Positions 47,687 through 59,212 of a DNA stretch of 64,000 nt are shown here, in pieces (the stretch's first letter is position 1; each line of letters opens with the position of its first letter). Source of the DNA: Dichotomopilus funicola (taxonomy: Eukaryota; Ascomycota; Sordariomycetes; Sordariales; Chaetomiaceae); NCBI RefSeq assembly GCF_033296635.1, contig NW_026944028.1, forward strand, positions 1-64,000, written 5' to 3'. The notes under the pieces are model-generated. The model was not told the DNA's origin, made no database searches, and saw only the letters and a list, made by a program, of their open reading frames with translations. The position numbers and the translations under genes were made by a program.

Positions 47687-48880
47687 TCACAGGGTGTAGA
47701 CCAACTTGGCCCCGCTCACTTTGTTCTCAGCCAGTTCCTTGAGACCGACCACCACGCCCTCCAATCCCTTTCCGCCGCGATTCATATCCGCCTTGACCGC
47801 CTTCACCTTCCCCTCTGCCAGCAACTCCCTAGCCAGCTCCCAAAACATCTTGCCATACTCAAAATCCTCCGGGACAGCCTCCATCCAGATCGACTTCTGA
47901 ATAGCTTCTCCAAACATGGTATACGCCAACCGCCACCCATTGTCAACCTTCTCATTCAGCTCCTTGACTAGCTCATCTGGAATTGGGGAGAGACTGCGAT
48001 AATGCCCCGGCTTCGTCCGGCTCAGCGCGGCCACACTGATGCGCGCCGACGCTTCATTCGAAATACAGTCCCACGCGATCGTCAGCAGCTCGTCGGCGTT
48101 GTTGCTCCAGGCGCGGATGGCATCGACGACGTCGGGGGCACGGTAGTCAAACGCGGCATCGGCGCCGAGGGACTTGACGTAGTCGAAGTTGGATGGGGAG
48201 CAGGTCGTGGCGACGCGGTAGCCCGACAGCTTGGCGAACTGGATGCCGAGGACGCCGGTGGCGGTGCTGCCGCCGTAGATGAGGATCTCAGGGGGTGGAT
48301 TGGAAGGAGTGATGGTGTTGGGATGGTTGGCCGTGCTTGGGAGCGGCAGGCCAAGCGTTTGGTAGAGACCTTGGGCCTATGGACGTCGTCGTGTCAATGA
48401 AAAAAGTTTATCGACGTAGGTAAGGTGAAACAACAGTCAAGAATTACTCACCACAGTACTGATCCCCACTCCCAGTGTAGCAGCCTCCTCATCGCTCAAA
48501 TTGTCCGGCGTCTTGATCTGCAAGTCGCCCTTGGCCACGATGTACTCGGCAAACGAACCGCCATCCGGCCGCAGATTGTTTGACCCATGCACGATGCCAC
48601 ACACCCGGTCGCCCGGCGCAAAGTCCTTGGTCACCTTAGAGCCGACCTGCTCCACGATGCCGGCGTAGTCGCACCCCACGCGTGTACCGGTTGTGTAGGC
48701 GGTGACGCCGAGCGGGTTCCCGCCCACGCCGGCGTGTTTCCAATCAGTCGGGTTCAGGGCCACCGCCGTCGTGCGCACGAGGATGAAGTCATCCGGGAGG
48801 TTGGGCAGCGGTACGCGCTTAACTTCGACGGCGCCGGGCTTAGTGATGACCACCGCGTTGATTTCGGAGGGGGGAGCCAT
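47687..48880 (-). CDS. Zinc-less MDR oxidoreductase, trans-enoyl-reductase-like
   Basis: The product has 372 residues in exons 48880-48452 and 48376-47687. The 75-nt intron joins GISTV to AQGLYQTLGL. It belongs to the medium-chain dehydrogenase/reductase superfamily with a GroES-like N-terminus (VALNPTDWKHAG, GCDYAGIVEQVG, GDRVCGIVHG) and a Rossmann domain (IYGGSTATGVLGIQFAKLSG, then VATTCSPSNFDYVKSLGA). This layout and the LNPTDWK motif match the fungal enoyl reductases that act in trans with polyketide synthases (LovC/ToxD-like). It also matches many stand-alone NADPH-dependent reductases. The zinc-ligand pattern of alcohol dehydrogenases is absent. No polyketide synthase lies in the window, so the natural substrate is open. 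Confidence 0.88.
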
Positions 48881-50181
48881 GGTTGTTGGTGGAGAGGCTG
48901 TGCGTGGTTTCTCAGGTGAGTGCGGGGAGGTTGATAACTATGTGTAGCTATGTTTGAACTTGGAAAGATGCTGCTAAGGTTGAACGAGTAGGAGTACCGA
49001 TGCCAGGAGCAGAGATAGAGGACATTCCTCGGGTTATATATATTGGAGTGATTAGAAATCTCATAATCCATCAGGATCGCGGGCTCCCATTTCTCCATCA
49101 CTAGTATATCGTCATGATCATCGTCATGGCCATACTCATGATCCTTTTCCCCACTCTTTGGGGCGGGTTCATGAGTAGCCGCGACGCCTTTCGGACATAA
49201 CAACCACCCGAAAATCTATCGCCGCGAGTAACCACGAACGCCGATACAATAAAACGTCAATGCGGAAATGGCTCAAAAAGGAGACGCCGTTTGCTCTGAA
49301 CTTCTGAGGGAACAACGTCCACACGGGACGATTAGTAATAACAGGGGTCTTGGTCCACGACAAAAGACGAAAATAATAATCCGCGGGCGTTTGGAAATAC
49401 GCATGTACGTCAAAATGTTTCCGCATAATGTTTCCGCAGCGCTTTCAGCGATCCGGAATTGGTTTTCAACTCCGGAATTCCGTTCCCCAATGTCTCGGCG
49501 CTTCTCACCACCATCTTTATTAGCAAGTGAGTGTCACCACAACTAGGAAAACTGGGGCGGAAAGCTAGGGATTCTCAGAGGTGTCGAGCTCGGCTAGCCT
49601 CGGTGAGCGCTAGGTTTTCACTAGATTGCCCAGATGCGTGAATATGTAATGGGCATACTCCCCAGGGGCAGACATAATCACACAATAATCCAAAGAATGG
49701 ATAATCGAAACCAAGCAGCAGTAAATACTGGTATATCTCTATGAACCCTGCGCCCCTTAGGTCTACAAAAAAAAGCAAACAAATATAACCCCAAGACAGC
49801 CTACGGTGCCGTTGTTGATGGCCACCGCCTTAAGTCGTGTTGCCGCCCATCAGACCGGTAAGTCTGACCACAAACCAACTAATAGCCAAAAAAAGAAAAC
49901 CGAGCATACAACCACTCTAACCAGTGTGCATCGTATCAGAACGAAAGGTTTCAAAACAGGGTTCATAAATGTCATCATCAACAATCCCGCCCGTAAAGTG
50001 TCAACCCAAAAGGGAGGATAAGGTATAATAGAGCATGTCCTGTTCGAATCATGAAAAGGGGGTAGAAATGTAAAAACCCCCGCCGCCGCCTTGCCCCAAG
50101 AGAACCAAGAACGTGTAGGAAATAAAAAAAGAGGAAAAAAAGTGTCCAGAGTACATCCAGTCGAGAGGGAGAGAGGAAGGC
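48881..50181. other. Intergenic, MDR promoter and CRZ1 3' region
   Basis: This is 1.3 kb without a gene-like frame. It is AT-richer between 49000 and 50000, including A-runs near 49890 and 50125 that lie in the CRZ1 3' UTR or beyond. Nothing else was recognised. Confidence 0.45.
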
Positions 50182-52560
50182 TTAGCGACCTCCATAGTCA
50201 CTGGCATACCCGATCTCCCCATACCCTTCTTGCATTCCCCCCGGCCCAAAGCCCGTCCCGGGCCCACTAACATAGCCGCCATCATCAGCATCATCATAGT
50301 CGCTGGCATCAAAACTACTCCTGCCGCTCAACTCGTCTTCAATACCGCTGCCACCGCCACCCATATCCGGCGCCGACCAATTCATCTGGGCTAGAGCTGG
50401 ATACTGCGCCAAGAGGGCCTGCGGCAAAGCATAATTCCCGCTGGCATCCATCGGGTAGCCTCCGGCGTTGGGGTCCATCCCGGGCGGCATCATCAAGCCC
50501 TGCGGCGGCTGCTGATGCTGCATCACCATGCCCTGAGCCATGGCTTGCTGGGCCTGTTGGCGCTGGCCTTCCTCCCATTGGCGCATGCGCTCGGCAATCT
50601 CTTCGTCGAGTAACGGCTTGATGCAGATGCGGCCGGCCTCAGAGCGGAAGTGGCGGCCAAGTGCATCGGCGCGAGCAAAGCGCCGGCCGCAGCCCCACTG
50701 CCCACCGCGCTTGAGGTCTCCCTTACAGACGAATTTCTTCTCACCCGAGTGTAACCCCTCATGGCGCTTACGGTCGTGCTGTCGCGCGAAGGCTTTCCCG
50801 CAGACAGTGCAAACAAAGGGGCGCTCGTCGGTGTGGGTACGGAGATGCGACCGGAGATTGTACGCCCGTGTGAACCGCTTGGGACACAGGGTGCACTGGA
50901 AGGTGGCCGGGTGCTTTTGCACCCGTTTTGCCCCACCTGCGCCGTTCTCGCCCTGGGCGCCGCCGGTGTATTCCGGGTCGGCGAGGCGGAGCGCCATGAC
51001 GTTGTTCGGGACGGACGAGGTGGACTGCCGCCGTCGACTCGCTGCCGTGCTACCGGCACGGTCAAGCGGAGAAAGGGAGCGGGAAGCCTCGAGCCGGGCA
51101 CCCGCTGCGGCGTCTGGGGACAGGCCGCCCGACGCCGACACGCTGCGTTGGACATTGAGGAGAGCCCCACTGTTGTTGTAAGGGTCGGTGACAGCACGGG
51201 GCCGTTGTGCTCTTTGACGTCCTGCAAAACGGAGATTTGATTAGTGTCGTTGATCGAACCTCTTAGACCAGGGCTGGTCCTGAAGTTGGGAAATACAGCG
51301 TTGTTACATACCTCGCTCCGGCGGGGTTAGTGAATCGACATCGAGGCTCTTTTGATCCTCGAACCCGCTCCGTATCGCCGTCGGCGCAAAGTCGATGTTG
51401 ATAGATGGCGGGGCCGGCATGCCGGACTGAACCTCTGGGGCGTCCTGCTGGAGCGTTGGGAACGCTTCCCCGGGTGCTTGCAGGTACGGTGACGGAGCAT
51501 ACCCGTTATTTTGATTTGGCAGCAGGAAGCTGTTTTGCTGATTCATATCAGGGAGCTGCTGGGGTAGAATACGCGGAGAGATCGCCGGACTATGGGATGG
51601 GCTCCTAGCGGGCCCATGGTTTGGGCTGTGCGCCCCCGTATCGGAGATGCTGAAGCTCCCGATTCCATGGAGCTCGTGGTATAGTCCAGCGTCCTGTGGC
51701 CGCTGCATGGGCGAGTGGCTGTCGAAATTGTCAAAGGAGTCGGCGCTAGCGAGGTTGGGGGACGGCGCGGCAGACGAGACGTCCGAGTACTCGGAAGCCG
51801 TCCGTCTATGGCCCTGGAACTGCGGCCCCGCCTGAGTCCAATCCAGCTGTCCTGGGAGCAGGGCCGCCTCTGGGCCGAGGGACACATTCCTGGAGTGTCG
51901 CCCCGGGGGTGAGGAGAACTGGTGCTGGTTGAAGCGGGGCGAGTGGTTCGCAGAACCGGGCTGCTGCGCATCCGGGTTGAGGAGGTGGGGAGGGGTGGTT
52001 GTGTGGTTCGCTTGAGCCATCATGGTGGGCTCATGGACGGACAGCTGCTGTTGCTGCTGCTGGCCGTCGCTGGCAAATAGGGGGGTGTTGAATTGGGGCT
52101 CGCCCGAGGTCGGCGGGAAGATGGTGAAGTCGCCGTCTCCAAAACCCGGAGAAAGCTGCTGCTGCTGCTGCTGCGATTGGGACTGCGTCTGCGATTGGGA
52201 TTGCGACTGCGACGTGAAGCTGCCCGGGCTCGTGGCGTCGAAGTCCTGAGGCAGATCAAAGGCGGGCACGTTGGTGGGGTCCGACAAGTCGGGTTGTGAG
52301 AAGGGCTGCGGGGCAGACTGCTGGTTGGTGAGGAAATTACTGGTGTTGGTATCAAAGGCCGGGAAGCCAGACTGGGTCACGGAGAACTGTTGGAGGGCTG
52401 GGTCGACGAGACCGACACCGAGACCGATAGATGAGGAGGATCCGGGTTCGTTCGGGTTGGGAAATCGGACGGGCGACGGCGAGGGGGCATTCCTTATACC
52501 CCCGCCATTCGACGCGGCCGAGGGCGAGCGCCCGCGGACTTGGGAATGCTGTTGGTCCAT
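50182..52560 (-). CDS. CRZ1: Calcineurin-responsive C2H2 transcription factor CRZ1
   Basis: This is the calcium/stress regulator that moves to the nucleus when dephosphorylated by calcineurin. It has 762 residues in exons 52560-51312 and 51221-50182. The 90-nt intron (GTATGT...TTGCAG) joins TPPER to GRQRAQRP. Two classical C2H2 fingers lie at about 524-546 (FQCTLCPKRFTRAYNLRSH) and 552-574 (FVCTVCGKAFARQHDRKRH). They are followed by the atypical third CRZ1 finger, with WGCGRRFARADALGRHF. PSINID at about 385-390 fits the calcineurin docking motif PxIxI(T/D). A Ser-Pro-rich region (about 290-350) is a likely phosphorylation domain. Two poly-Gln runs (about 125-140 and 165-172) come from CAG-type repeats. 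The tail is Gln/Gly/Asp-rich. Confidence 0.95.
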
Positions 52561-55011
52561 CTGCGGGTTCGTTGCTTTGTGTGTCTGCGGTGTGTGTGTG
52601 GTCTCCCGTGGTAGGTCGGTCGATGCCAGACCGCGCGGTCGGGGTCGGATAGCGGAGCGGGAGCGTGGCGTGGCTTGCGACAGGTACGTAGGTACGAGTC
52701 GTCGTTGTTGCTGTGTTTAGAAGCAGAACGAGGCAGACTGGCGCGTGGTGGGTTGCGGGCCGCGGGTTTGCGATCAGCCTTCTGGGGGGGCAGTGGCAGT
52801 GCCGCGGGGCTGTGCTCAGTGAGCTGCGACGAACGACGTCCGAAGCGCGCTTGGGGCCAGTCTGGAAGTCCCGCTTGCTGCAGAGTCGCAGGAATGTGCA
52901 GCCGTTTGCTGGCAAGTTTGTTGCAACGGTTCCTGTTAATTACTTCCTGGGGTAAAAAAAGGACAAAAAGTATGTTCGAGGTTGCGTCCGGTCGGCCAGC
53001 TGGTGGTGAAAACGGGCGCGGCTGTGGAGAGGGGAACGGAAAGCTGTTGGATGATGGTTTGCACCTCCAGCCCGCTCGCTCTCTGTTCTTCTCTTCCTTT
53101 TCTCGCTCGTAGCCGCCGAGCGCCTCTCTCTCCTCTTTGCCAAATGAGGATGGGTGGGAGACGCCCGAGCATGGAGGGGCTGCCAAGCCGGGGTGCGGGC
53201 TGCGGGTGAGCCACAAGTGGGGCCATCGCCCCGCGGCAGCGAATTGTGTGCCGAAAAACCCCCTGGTCCCGAAATGGTCAGCAGTTTCCCCAAACGGAAA
53301 GCCATCCACCCCTCTGAGCCCACAATTGCACGCAAAGAACCCAAGTCGCAAACTCGATGTCTCCCTTGTGCACTGCTTTTTTGCTCTCGATTCCTCGAGG
53401 GGACCGAGTTCAACCACTCGGCCAATTTCGATCTCCCACCGCTCGGTTTCCGTGACTAGTGTACACGCTCGCCAACGTCGTAACTGGCCTACCGTCTAAA
53501 TTTGGCAACTTAGCATGGAAGCCCCCAAGCTGCGGCCTTGCTTTGACAAAGGCAATCAGGGGCCAAAAACCCCCAGGCCAACCCAGTGCTAAGACAGGGT
53601 TCGGCTGCTATGTTGAAGCACCCTGTGAGCACCGTGTGTCTCACACCGCACTCGCCAACGCATGAGGGCTTTGCGCAGAACGTCATCCTTCTGTGTATGT
53701 GGTTGGTTCATTCGACACGGTATTCATGAGCTCTACGATTTCCCGCCTCGAATGAGCTGGACATCTTGAGATTGGATGGTATGCCATATGTGTGATGATT
53801 ATTGTACACTATGGTATCTAATTAGGCAGGTAGGTATGTGGACATACATGTAACTGAACTGGTTCCCACTGTCAGGCTGCGAGTACCGAAACGGGCCAAG
53901 TTGAGACGCAACAAACACAATAGCTTGATTTAACATTCACGCCTCTGCCCATGGTAACAAACATGGCATAAAGACGAGTGAGACGTATGTACTGACAAAG
54001 ATGCCCTCTCCCACCTCACCACTACCAGTGGTTCTGGCCGGATCCGGAGTCCTGGACATGGAGCGCCCGGCTTCCGTCCGCCACTTCCTGTGCCTTCCTC
54101 ATCCGCTTGATTCGTCTTCCCACAAACCATTGTTAGTGTATCCATAGGAATCCCGAACGATCAACCCGATCGACCCTTCGCAGGGATCCGAGAGGAATCC
54201 TTCGGCTCGTGTCTTTCCTGTTCCTTGATGCGAGAGGCGAACAAAGGTCAGCAAAAGGATTTGTCGATTCATCTTTGTGCAACAAATACCCTACTCATGC
54301 CTACCTCCTGGGTTCGCCCCCCTCGGGATTTACCCGCATGATGCCCAACCAACAGATGTGGTCCAGCCCAGACCGCAGCAGCTGTGGGATCTGGGACCTG
54401 CAGCCCTACACGGGAACGGTGTTGTGGTGTTAAAACCTTCTATTTGTGGGGGGTTTAGGTAAAGTTTATTTCGGAGACGGGCGCATTCATTGTATTGGAC
54501 CGTTTAAATGACTGCCTAGTGGCTGTACACTACACAGCAGCCCGGCTAGTTTGGTGTGATGTCACAAGCAATAACAAAAAAAGGTGAAGGGGAAGGGAGA
54601 AAACCGTGACAGTTAAGTGAATAACGAATTGCTCATCCTTATACGTTCCATGGATGGGATGACTGGACGGCTTCAAGAAGTATCGGTACTCGGAATCCTT
54701 GGTGCGATCGAATAGGCCCATCACTGAGTTCATCCAAGCCAAGTCCGGACCTGGGGACTGAAGAGGGACTGACAAAAACTTTGTATTTCCACCGAGCCTC
54801 ATGCGGCTCATGCTTGACCTTTTATCCCAAATCTAATTTACCTAGAGTGGAGTGGGTATCGTGTGTCCAAAATACCCTCATCTAACGCCCAAAACAAATA
54901 ACGCCCAAAAAAAGCCCCCCTTCGTGGGGCGTAAACGCGATCTAACAACCATAGTTCCGTGCCTTTTTTGATGACCCAAGAGAAAAAAAAACCTTTAGAG
55001 GCTAACACTCC
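52561..55011. other. Intergenic: CRZ1 upstream region and AOX 3' region
   Basis: This is 2.45 kb. The part next to CRZ1 (52561-53450) is GC- and C/T-rich, as expected for a long promoter and leader; open frames there lack domain signs. 53690-54010 is AT-richer and includes GGCAGGTAGGTATG and ACATACATGT (about 53825-53850). An A-rich stretch lies at 54895-55000, just downstream of the AOX stop. No RNA gene was recognised. Confidence 0.45.
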
Positions 55012-56253
55012 TCAACCGATAACGTCGTTCCGCTCGTACCCCGTTGGCTTCAACCCAGCTTGCGGCTTACGCTTTTCCTCACCAACACGGTACTCCGACA
55101 CGAATGGGTTAGGATCCTCCTTCTGCTTGAGGTTGCTGAGCGTGTGGTTGACACCGCGATGGACAGCCTCATCCGCCCGGATATAAAGGATCAAGTCCTT
55201 CATGGTCCTCTTCCCCTCTGGCATCCGCCAGTACGACACTGCGATCTCGGGCACCTCAAATTTGGGGTCCGACCACTTCGGTAGGTCCCCGCGTTCAATC
55301 TCGTGCAACATGCGCGTGTACGTGTGGACGGCTTCTTCTTCAAGATAGCCGACGAAGCGGTGGGTGATTTTGGGTGAGACCAGGTAGCTGAGGAACATGG
55401 CGTTGAAGAAAACGCCCTGCGCGCCCAGAATCATGGTCTTCATGAACCAGCCGGGAGCGCCGACTTTCATAAAGGTGAGGAGGTGCATGCGCTCGTTGTA
55501 GGACTCTTCCAGCAAGGTCTCGATCCAGCCGTTGTCGCGCTTCATGCGCCGGAGAGAGTGAAGGTGGCGGAGCATGCCGCCGACCATACCGGGGACGCCG
55601 GCGATAGACTCAAGGAAGATGACTCGAACGAGCTGGAAAATAGGTCAGTCTCTGTTGACAAGGGGTTATAAGATAGATCGCATAAGGTCTCGTACCCATT
55701 GGGCTTCGGTCAAGGGTTTCTCAGCCACCAGAGCCGTTGTGGGATTCTTCATGTCTACCTGCTGGTCTCGCCCGATGCCAGTGGCAAGGTCGGTAGCCCA
55801 CCTATAATCGTCGTCAGTGTTGATTCACATTTTCGAGACAGTATGAGCCAAAAGACTGGATCCGTACCTGGCCAGGCGGACAAGCTTCCACGCTACCCAA
55901 TCGCCAACCGTCTCAGGCTTGCGATGCCCTGGGACGACGGCGCGCATCTCCTCCTCGGTGTAACCGGGATGTTCCCAAGCTGGCGGTGTTTGCCGGATGT
56001 AGGGCGTGTCCTTGATCGGGAAAACATCTCGCAGTTGGTTGCTACCTGTCGTAGAGAAGCTCCGTTTGCCAGAACAAGGAGTGAGAGATTGAGCACATTG
56101 AGACTGATGAACGGCAGCAGCAACTCGGATGGTGGCCGGATACCCAAGTCCAACAGCGTGATGGGCTTGGTATAGAAACGGGGTCAACCCGCGGCTGAGC
56201 TGGGCCGCCTGTCGCGGCGAACAGACTTTCTTGCTAGCTTCGATAGTGATCAT
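55012..56253 (-). CDS. aod-1: Mitochondrial alternative oxidase
   Basis: This is the cyanide-resistant ubiquinol oxidase on the matrix side of the inner membrane; it bypasses complexes III and IV. It has 370 residues in exons 56253-55868, 55801-55696 and 55632-55012. The first 60 or so residues are basic and Ser/Thr-rich, ending KRSFSTTGS, a mitochondrial presequence. Then come YIRQTPPAWEHPGYTEEEM and HRKPETVGDW, both typical of ascomycete AOX. Di-iron ligands lie in four motifs: LESIAG (Glu 172), NERMHLL (Glu 211, His 214), LEEEAVHTY (about 261-267) and RADEAVHRGVNH (Glu 319, His 322). Introns of 66 and 63 nt give RLARWATDLATG and EAQWLVRVIFLES. The C-terminus GYERNDVIG is also typical. A likely induction element lies upstream. 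Confidence 0.97.
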
Positions 56254-58807
56254 TGGGGGTGTGTCGGACAGTCAGACTTCTTCTTGTTATCGTCGTGATG
56301 GTTGAAGTAGATATGGTGAGTTTGATCTTAGATTGAACTGTGGTGTCTAGGGAACATAGAGACGAACAAAGAAACAAACGCCCGCGGTAAACATGATCAA
56401 TCACTTGTTTTATACTCGGTGGTCGTTGGACCCAGAACTGAGCCACATTGACTCAGCAACCAACATGATACAGCCAGAACAGGGAAAGGTCGGGGGCTAC
56501 CAAGGACCTCAGGCCGAGTTCGTCCGGTCCATGACGGAACAAACGCGGGTTGTCAACCGTCCCCACGAATTCCTCGATCCGTTCTCCGGGCATCGCCGCA
56601 GAATGTTGGCTTAACTTGCCCATTCAGGGGCTGCGAAATACATGTATTCTCATCGGCCGGGGCTTCCTGGGCCCGGGGCGCCGGATAGGTGGAGTTCGGG
56701 GATCTGGTTCGTGTCAGTTTTTGACTTTTTGTTGATGCTGGAGCCCGCCTGGGCTTGCTGTTGGGTCCACTGGGTTTGGGAGCTCGGAGCTCGGGACGAT
56801 ACGGGTCCGAATGGAGGCGCTGGCCGTTTGTTAACGCCCACCTCACTCACTGTCTGCTCCGTATTGTTCCGCGAGCATTAACAGCCTTGTTACGAAGTAT
56901 TTCCGGTCGTCCTCTGCGAGATTTTGACTTTTGTTGGTCACCGGAGCCTCAAACTTTGCCATTTTTGTTTCTCTCCGCCGGGTTTCTGTCGTGTGACCGA
57001 GTATCTTCGCCCAGCTGCCCGATTTCTTCTTGGCAAATCTTTCGTTTCCATTGCACGCATAGGGTCTTCCCAATATCCCACAAGTCCACTCACCACAATC
57101 ATTCTTGCTCGACCTTCGCCACCTGCATGTACAGTCGATCAACACAGAGTCTGGTGACGAACCTCTACACTATCTATCCTTCGACTGCACCATCCCGTTG
57201 CCATTCAAGCACGGAGATTCCCTCGTAAAGCGGTTTTGTCTGAATTGGGGATCCGCTCAGAATTTTGCAGACGAACTAACCCCCATGCTAACGGATGCAA
57301 CGCAGAGCAACATCGCAACGACGATTTGACACCCGACGCCCAGCGAACATATTTGAGACCAGAGTATTCGTCGACGGCAGCGCCTTGCATTTGTGTATGT
57401 TTGACCATCTTGGTTGGAATTTCCGGGCGAGCTTAGGACGGTGAGGTGACATGGCCCGCATTGTTTCCTCATTGACGGGTCCGCACATCCATTCGGCGTC
57501 GACTTGCGGCAGTCTGAACCGGGCAGGCATATCGAGAGTTGCTCGAAACAAGACTCCTGGGATCTACATATTTTCTTCCTTTCACTGTACCGCCCACTGC
57601 CTTCCTCCACCCCCTGTGCCCTCTTACACTACATCCAGAGTGCGGCCCCCGCTGGATAATATTATGCACCCAGCCATTTCTGTGCACGGTTGAACCATTC
57701 GCGATCCCCGGTGTGCCAAAAGGCGCAACTCTCGTCAGAGAACGGCGCATGCCTTGGCGGCTTAAGATACTTGCATCGCAGCGCTTTCCCATTCTGTTTG
57801 AACGACCTTTCTCTCGACGCGGCGGAACATGGTGTGTGTATGTACACAGTCCTGTCGTCAGTTGTCATTGGCTTGAAGACCGCGGGACTTTGTCTGCTCG
57901 GACTCAGGTGTGTCTCGGTGTTGCGGTCGTGTGCAGACGAGCGAGTAACAAAAATCCACTGGGCTGGTTTGGGCCGTTTCAGGGTGAGGGGCGGTTGCGA
58001 CGATGGTGGGGTGAGGGGTGTGGTTGGTTGGCGATGGTTGGCGGCGGTTGAGTGGTTGGCGATGGGGGCCGCACAGAGGCTCTCGACCATTGGCCTCACC
58101 AGACCAAACCAAACCAAGGGGTCTGACCGAGCCCATGGTCAATCGCTCCCTTCGCTCCCTTGGTGCACCAAAATACCGTCATTCAACATGCGGCGTTCGA
58201 CAACGGAACCCCGCAGCTCGATAAAGGTTGTCCGAGCGCGGGGGTTAGGTAGGCACATAGGTTCGGAAGATGCATTGCATTTGTAGCTGGTTAAGGTATA
58301 TAGGATCTGCAGCGGCCGCTATCTATTGGGGGCTGCAGCCGCTCCTGGCATGCGGCATCACAGACGGCGTTGTCGTCATCCTCGCGGTCGTCCAGTCTGT
58401 GTGCTTATCATCCACATATCCAAGGGCTTCATCCTCTTCGGTCTCAGCTTCCAGGTGCCCCGGTTTTTGCAGCCAAGAAAAACCTTAGAAAGTCTGCCGC
58501 TATCTCCACTTCTTTGCTGCAGCGGGCACCTGTTGCGTTTCGTGCTTCCCCGGGGCTGCAAAACGCCTATCATTCCCTTTAACCCTTCTTCAACCCGCCA
58601 ACCCCTCTCCAGGGCCATCGAGATCCCCGATACCCTTCCATTGTCAACTGGGAATGTTTAAAAGGAAACGCCAACCCCACGGCGGCGGTTCTGCACCCTG
58701 AATTTAATGAACTGCGGCTACGGATAGTTCTTCCGCATTTCGCTTCGTTACACTTGCAAAACGGTCTAGATTTAACGTTATTTCCGATCCTAAGCCGGGC
58801 CTGTACC
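56254..58807. other. Intergenic: AOX promoter side and unassigned sequence
   Basis: This is 2.55 kb. The first few hundred bases are the AOX promoter (described separately). 56640-58300 has only unconvincing open frames on both strands. CTGCAGCGGC and GCTGCAGCCGC (about 58307-58344) form an imperfect GC-rich inverted pair. No RNA gene was recognised. Confidence 0.4.
56514..56526 (-). promoter_or_regulatory. CGG-N7-CGG element, candidate alternative-oxidase induction motif
   Basis: The plus strand reads CCGAGTTCGTCCG; on the AOX coding strand this is two CGG triplets in direct orientation separated by exactly 7 bp. It lies about 260 bp upstream of the AOX start codon. The Neurospora aod-1 induction motif is described as two CGG repeats separated by 7 bp, bound by the Zn2Cys6 pair AOD2/AOD5. 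Spacing, orientation and position all fit, but such a short motif can arise by chance. Confidence 0.55.
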
Positions 58808-59143
58808 ATGGCGGGCTCTCGGCACGTGGGCTCCATCACCGAGCTCAACCTGAGCGCCTGTCAACCCAATACCCTGGTTGACAGGATCAATGCAGTTCCT
58901 GGTCTGAAAACCAGTGCGGGTATGTTTTGAAGATTTCTTTTTGTCGATTATTGCTCTCTTTTTTTTACCTCTGCACCCTTTAAGTTCTCCAGAAGAATTA
59001 TGCTCTACGACGTTCGTCCTCGCTTGCGTCTTTGCTGCAACCTTCAAGCAGAACTTCAACAAGAATCGGGTTGCGGGGCAATTTACTACAAGACCCCCAC
59101 TGCGACGTCGAGTTACATTGCAATAGCTTAACTTGAGGAGCTT
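58808..59143 (+). CDS. Tentative small two-exon ORF upstream of the GNAT gene
   Basis: ACCATGGCGG at 58808 opens a frame beginning MAGSRHVGSITELNLSACQP. It runs 112 nt to a good donor (GTATGTTTTG at 58920). A T-rich stretch and acceptors TTTAAG (58984) and CTCCAG (58991) follow. Splicing to 58985 continues LQKNYALRRSSSLASLLQPS and stops near 59143, giving about 89 residues. Splicing at the second acceptor gives a different, hydrophobic tail. I recognise no family. It may be an independent small protein, an upstream ORF in the leader of the acetyltransferase-like gene, or an unrecognised first exon of that gene. Confidence 0.3.
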
Positions 59144-59212
59144 CCATTGACGCGTGCCGGCTTAGCATTTCTCACATTCCTTCGCGCCAACCTGGTGCTC
59201 CTCGACTCGAGC

